Source: an uncultured Prevotellaceae bacterium (GTDB lineage: Bacteria; Bacteroidota; Bacteroidia; Bacteroidales; Bacteroidaceae). Taken from it: DNA of 43,552 nucleotides. The DNA is taken from assembly GCA_902786565.1 (NCBI GenBank), contig CADACW010000001.1, forward strand, positions 119,151-162,702, read 5' to 3'. Position numbers and translations under genes: made by a program. Positions within the stretch are counted from its first letter, which is position 1; each line of letters begins with the position of its first letter. Positions 42,137 through 43,552 of the stretch are shown one piece after another. The notes under the pieces were generated by a model that did not search any database, was not told where the DNA came from, and saw nothing but the letters and a program-made list of their open reading frames with translations.

Positions 42137-43552
42137 AAGGACTGGCAATTTGGTTTCTGAAAAAAATCTATGGAATAGATGTAGATAACCTTCGAGAATA
42201 CAACAAAAGACTAAAGGAAGAGAATGGCAGACATGTCTCTAGGAATAATTCTCTGAAAAAGGACAAGGAATCCTTGTCTGAGAAGACTATGCGTTTAGAA
42301 AAAGAAAAGAGTGAACTAGAGAACACAAATCGTAAGTTGAAAAGCAACAATGATGAGACGAACAAAGAGAATTCTGGCCTAAGAACGTCCTTAGATGATG
42401 CTAATAGGGAGATTAATCGATTGAAAAGCTCACTAGATGAAGCAAATAAGAAGATTAAATCATTAGAGGAAAAGGGTTCAATAGAACCTATCCCTGAAGT
42501 GCCTAATGGTGATGATGAGAATCAAGACGAGATAGAGAATCTAAAGCGGCAATTTGACAATCTCCAAAAACAGTTGGAGCAAACAAATGAAGAAAACCAA
42601 AATCTGAGAGCGAAAACAAGCAACCGAGATTCTACTATAGATATTTTGAAAAAAGAAATAAAAGATCAAAAGGTAACTGTAGATTCACAAAAACAAACTA
42701 TAGAAACCTTGCAAGATGATAAAAGAAAGTTAGAAGAGGAGAATAGAGACCTTGAAGAAGAATTACGAAAACTAAAAGGTGATACCCTTCCCCCCATAAA
42801 TGTGTCAGGAGATGGTCCCGTCATAACACCAAAACCTCCTGTAGATATAGAATCTCCCAAACCAACAATTGACGAGACTAAACGTACCATTGATACTGTA
42901 ATAGACATAGAAACTGATAAAGAGATATATGCCAAATCTTTCTTTGCTCAGCCAGAAGGTGTTATCTTTAAGATGAGGACCGAGTTGGAGAAAGCTATCT
43001 ACCTGCATAGACCAAAGTATGTCTGCAAATACTGTGGGCAGATGGTTAAGATTTCAGGAAGGAAGACAGAACGAGGTATGGCACGCTTCTTCTCACATTT
43101 AAGAGATAGCGATGACTGTGACTATAAGACAACAACAGGCAGAACAAGACGAGAAATTAACCGAGAAAAATTTGCAAGATGTAATGAAGGCGAACGCCAT
43201 AAGTTCCTAAAGGCCGAAATCGCAAAATACCTCGAAAAGACTGAAGGGGTAACTGATGTAAGAACAGAGAACACCGTAAAAGGCAATCATCCTATTCTCA
43301 GATGGAGACGCCCAGATGTTATAGCAAACTATCGTGGACAAGAAGTTGTATTCGAACTGCAGTTAAGTACCACTTTTGTAAGTGTCATTGCGGAACGTGA
43401 TTTGTTCTACAGGTTAAACAAAAAACACATCATTTGGGTTTCTAACTTTGATGAACAAGGAGAACATGTTGACTTGACTAATATGATGGTTAAGGACATT
43501 TACTATAATAATCGAATGAACCTTTTCATCTTCGACCTTGATGCTCAAAGGA
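42133..43552 (+). CDS. Long coiled coil fused to CoiA-like PD-(D/E)XK nuclease (runs off window)
   Basis: At least 473 codons, open to the window end. Residues 1-10 are hydrophobic (MKGLAIWFLKKIYGI). Residues about 15-220 are a nearly unbroken charged coiled coil (repeated LKEEN, LKSSLDEANKKI, EENRDLEEELRKL), and 225-265 a proline-rich linker. A zinc-finger-like motif follows: C298-x2-C301, H322, C329 (YVCKYCGQM...FFSHLRDSDDC). Then comes a nuclease domain with ERHKFLKAEI near 354, RRPDVIANY (D395) and VVFELQLSTTF (E408-x-Q410), and RDLFYRLNKKHIIWV. This order, zinc motif then D...ExQ nuclease, is that of CoiA-type and DUF6035-type proteins. The gene is AT-richer than its neighbours. It could act in DNA uptake or defence; the coiled coil could serve as a sensor or scaffold. 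The membrane association of the N-terminus is uncertain. Confidence 0.8.
   Translation, partial: MKGLAIWFLKKIYGIDVDNLREYNKRLKEENGRHVSRNNSLKKDKESLSEKTMRLEKEKSELENTNRKLKSNNDETNKENSGLRTSLDDANREINRLKSSLDEANKKIKSLEEKGSIEPIPEVPNGDDENQDEIENLKRQFDNLQKQLEQTNEENQNLRAKTSNRDSTIDILKKEIKDQKVTVDSQKQTIETLQDDKRKLEEENRDLEEELRKLKGDTLPPINVSGDGPVITPKPPVDIESPKPTIDETKRTIDTVIDIETDKEIYAKSFFAQPEGVIFKMRTELEKAIYLHRPKYVCKYCGQMVKISGRKTERGMARFFSHLRDSDDCDYKTTTGRTRREINREKFARCNEGERHKFLKAEIAKYLEKTEGVTDVRTENTVKGNHPILRWRRPDVIANYRGQEVVFELQLSTTFVSVIAERDLFYRLNKKHIIWVSNFDEQGEHVDLTNMMVKDIYYNNRMNLFIFDLDAQR

Overview
The window reads as a chromosomal segment of a Bacteroidales bacterium, most likely Prevotella or a close relative. The evidence is the gene content (sodium-pumping pyrophosphatase, Bacteroidetes-type BamA/Skp operon, Oar-like TonB-dependent receptor, DUF6089/DUF6242-like proteins) and the promoters. 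At least nine start sites carry the Bacteroidetes sigma-70 signature, TAnnTTTG at -7 with TTTG/TTG near -33, and in most of them the spacer is exactly 20 nt.

Layout. 1-4.8 kb (minus): the 5' part of a membrane pyrophosphatase, a small secreted protein with a C-terminal tail like that of sorted Bacteroidetes proteins, and a large secreted protein ending in a two-repeat dockerin-like module. 4.9-8.5 kb: murF, tRNA-Leu(CAA), manC (plus), murI. 8.5-15.7 kb (minus): a tightly packed cell-envelope operon, DUF6242-like lipoprotein, DUF6089-like protein, uppS, bamA, three skp/ompH paralogues, then murI. 16-17.4 kb: a dGTPase-like HD phosphohydrolase. 17.7-19.9 kb: an unusual secreted protein combining BspA-type leucine-rich repeats, a tyrosine-phosphatase domain and one dockerin-like repeat.

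19.9-31.7 kb is a glycan/lipopolysaccharide region: a DegT-type aminotransferase, GT2, LicD, GT4, a lipid A-type acyltransferase, a GT11-like fucosyltransferase, a GT25, two LTA-synthase-family phospho-transferases, a TerB/DnaJ protein and a cytidylate-kinase-like protein. 31.8-35.6 kb (minus) is a three-gene operon of a secreted protein, a CHASE2 membrane protein and a secreted transglutaminase-fold protein. It has no obvious output domain and looks like an uncharacterised envelope sensor system. 35.8-41.1 kb has an Oar-like TonB-dependent receptor, sufE and the CCA-adding enzyme.

From 41.2 kb the DNA changes character. It becomes AT-richer, with short or broken reading frames, and at the right edge there is an incomplete gene for a long coiled coil fused to a zinc-finger-like motif and a CoiA-like PD-(D/E)XK nuclease. 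It is preceded by a 14-codon reading frame that overlaps its start. This looks like the edge of an accessory island and is the best candidate here for an undescribed (possibly defence) system.

A theme across the window is short arrays of 7-nt repeats. They lie in intergenic DNA and also inside genes, where they encode parts of signal peptides (bamA, first skp), the uppS C-terminus and possibly a linker.
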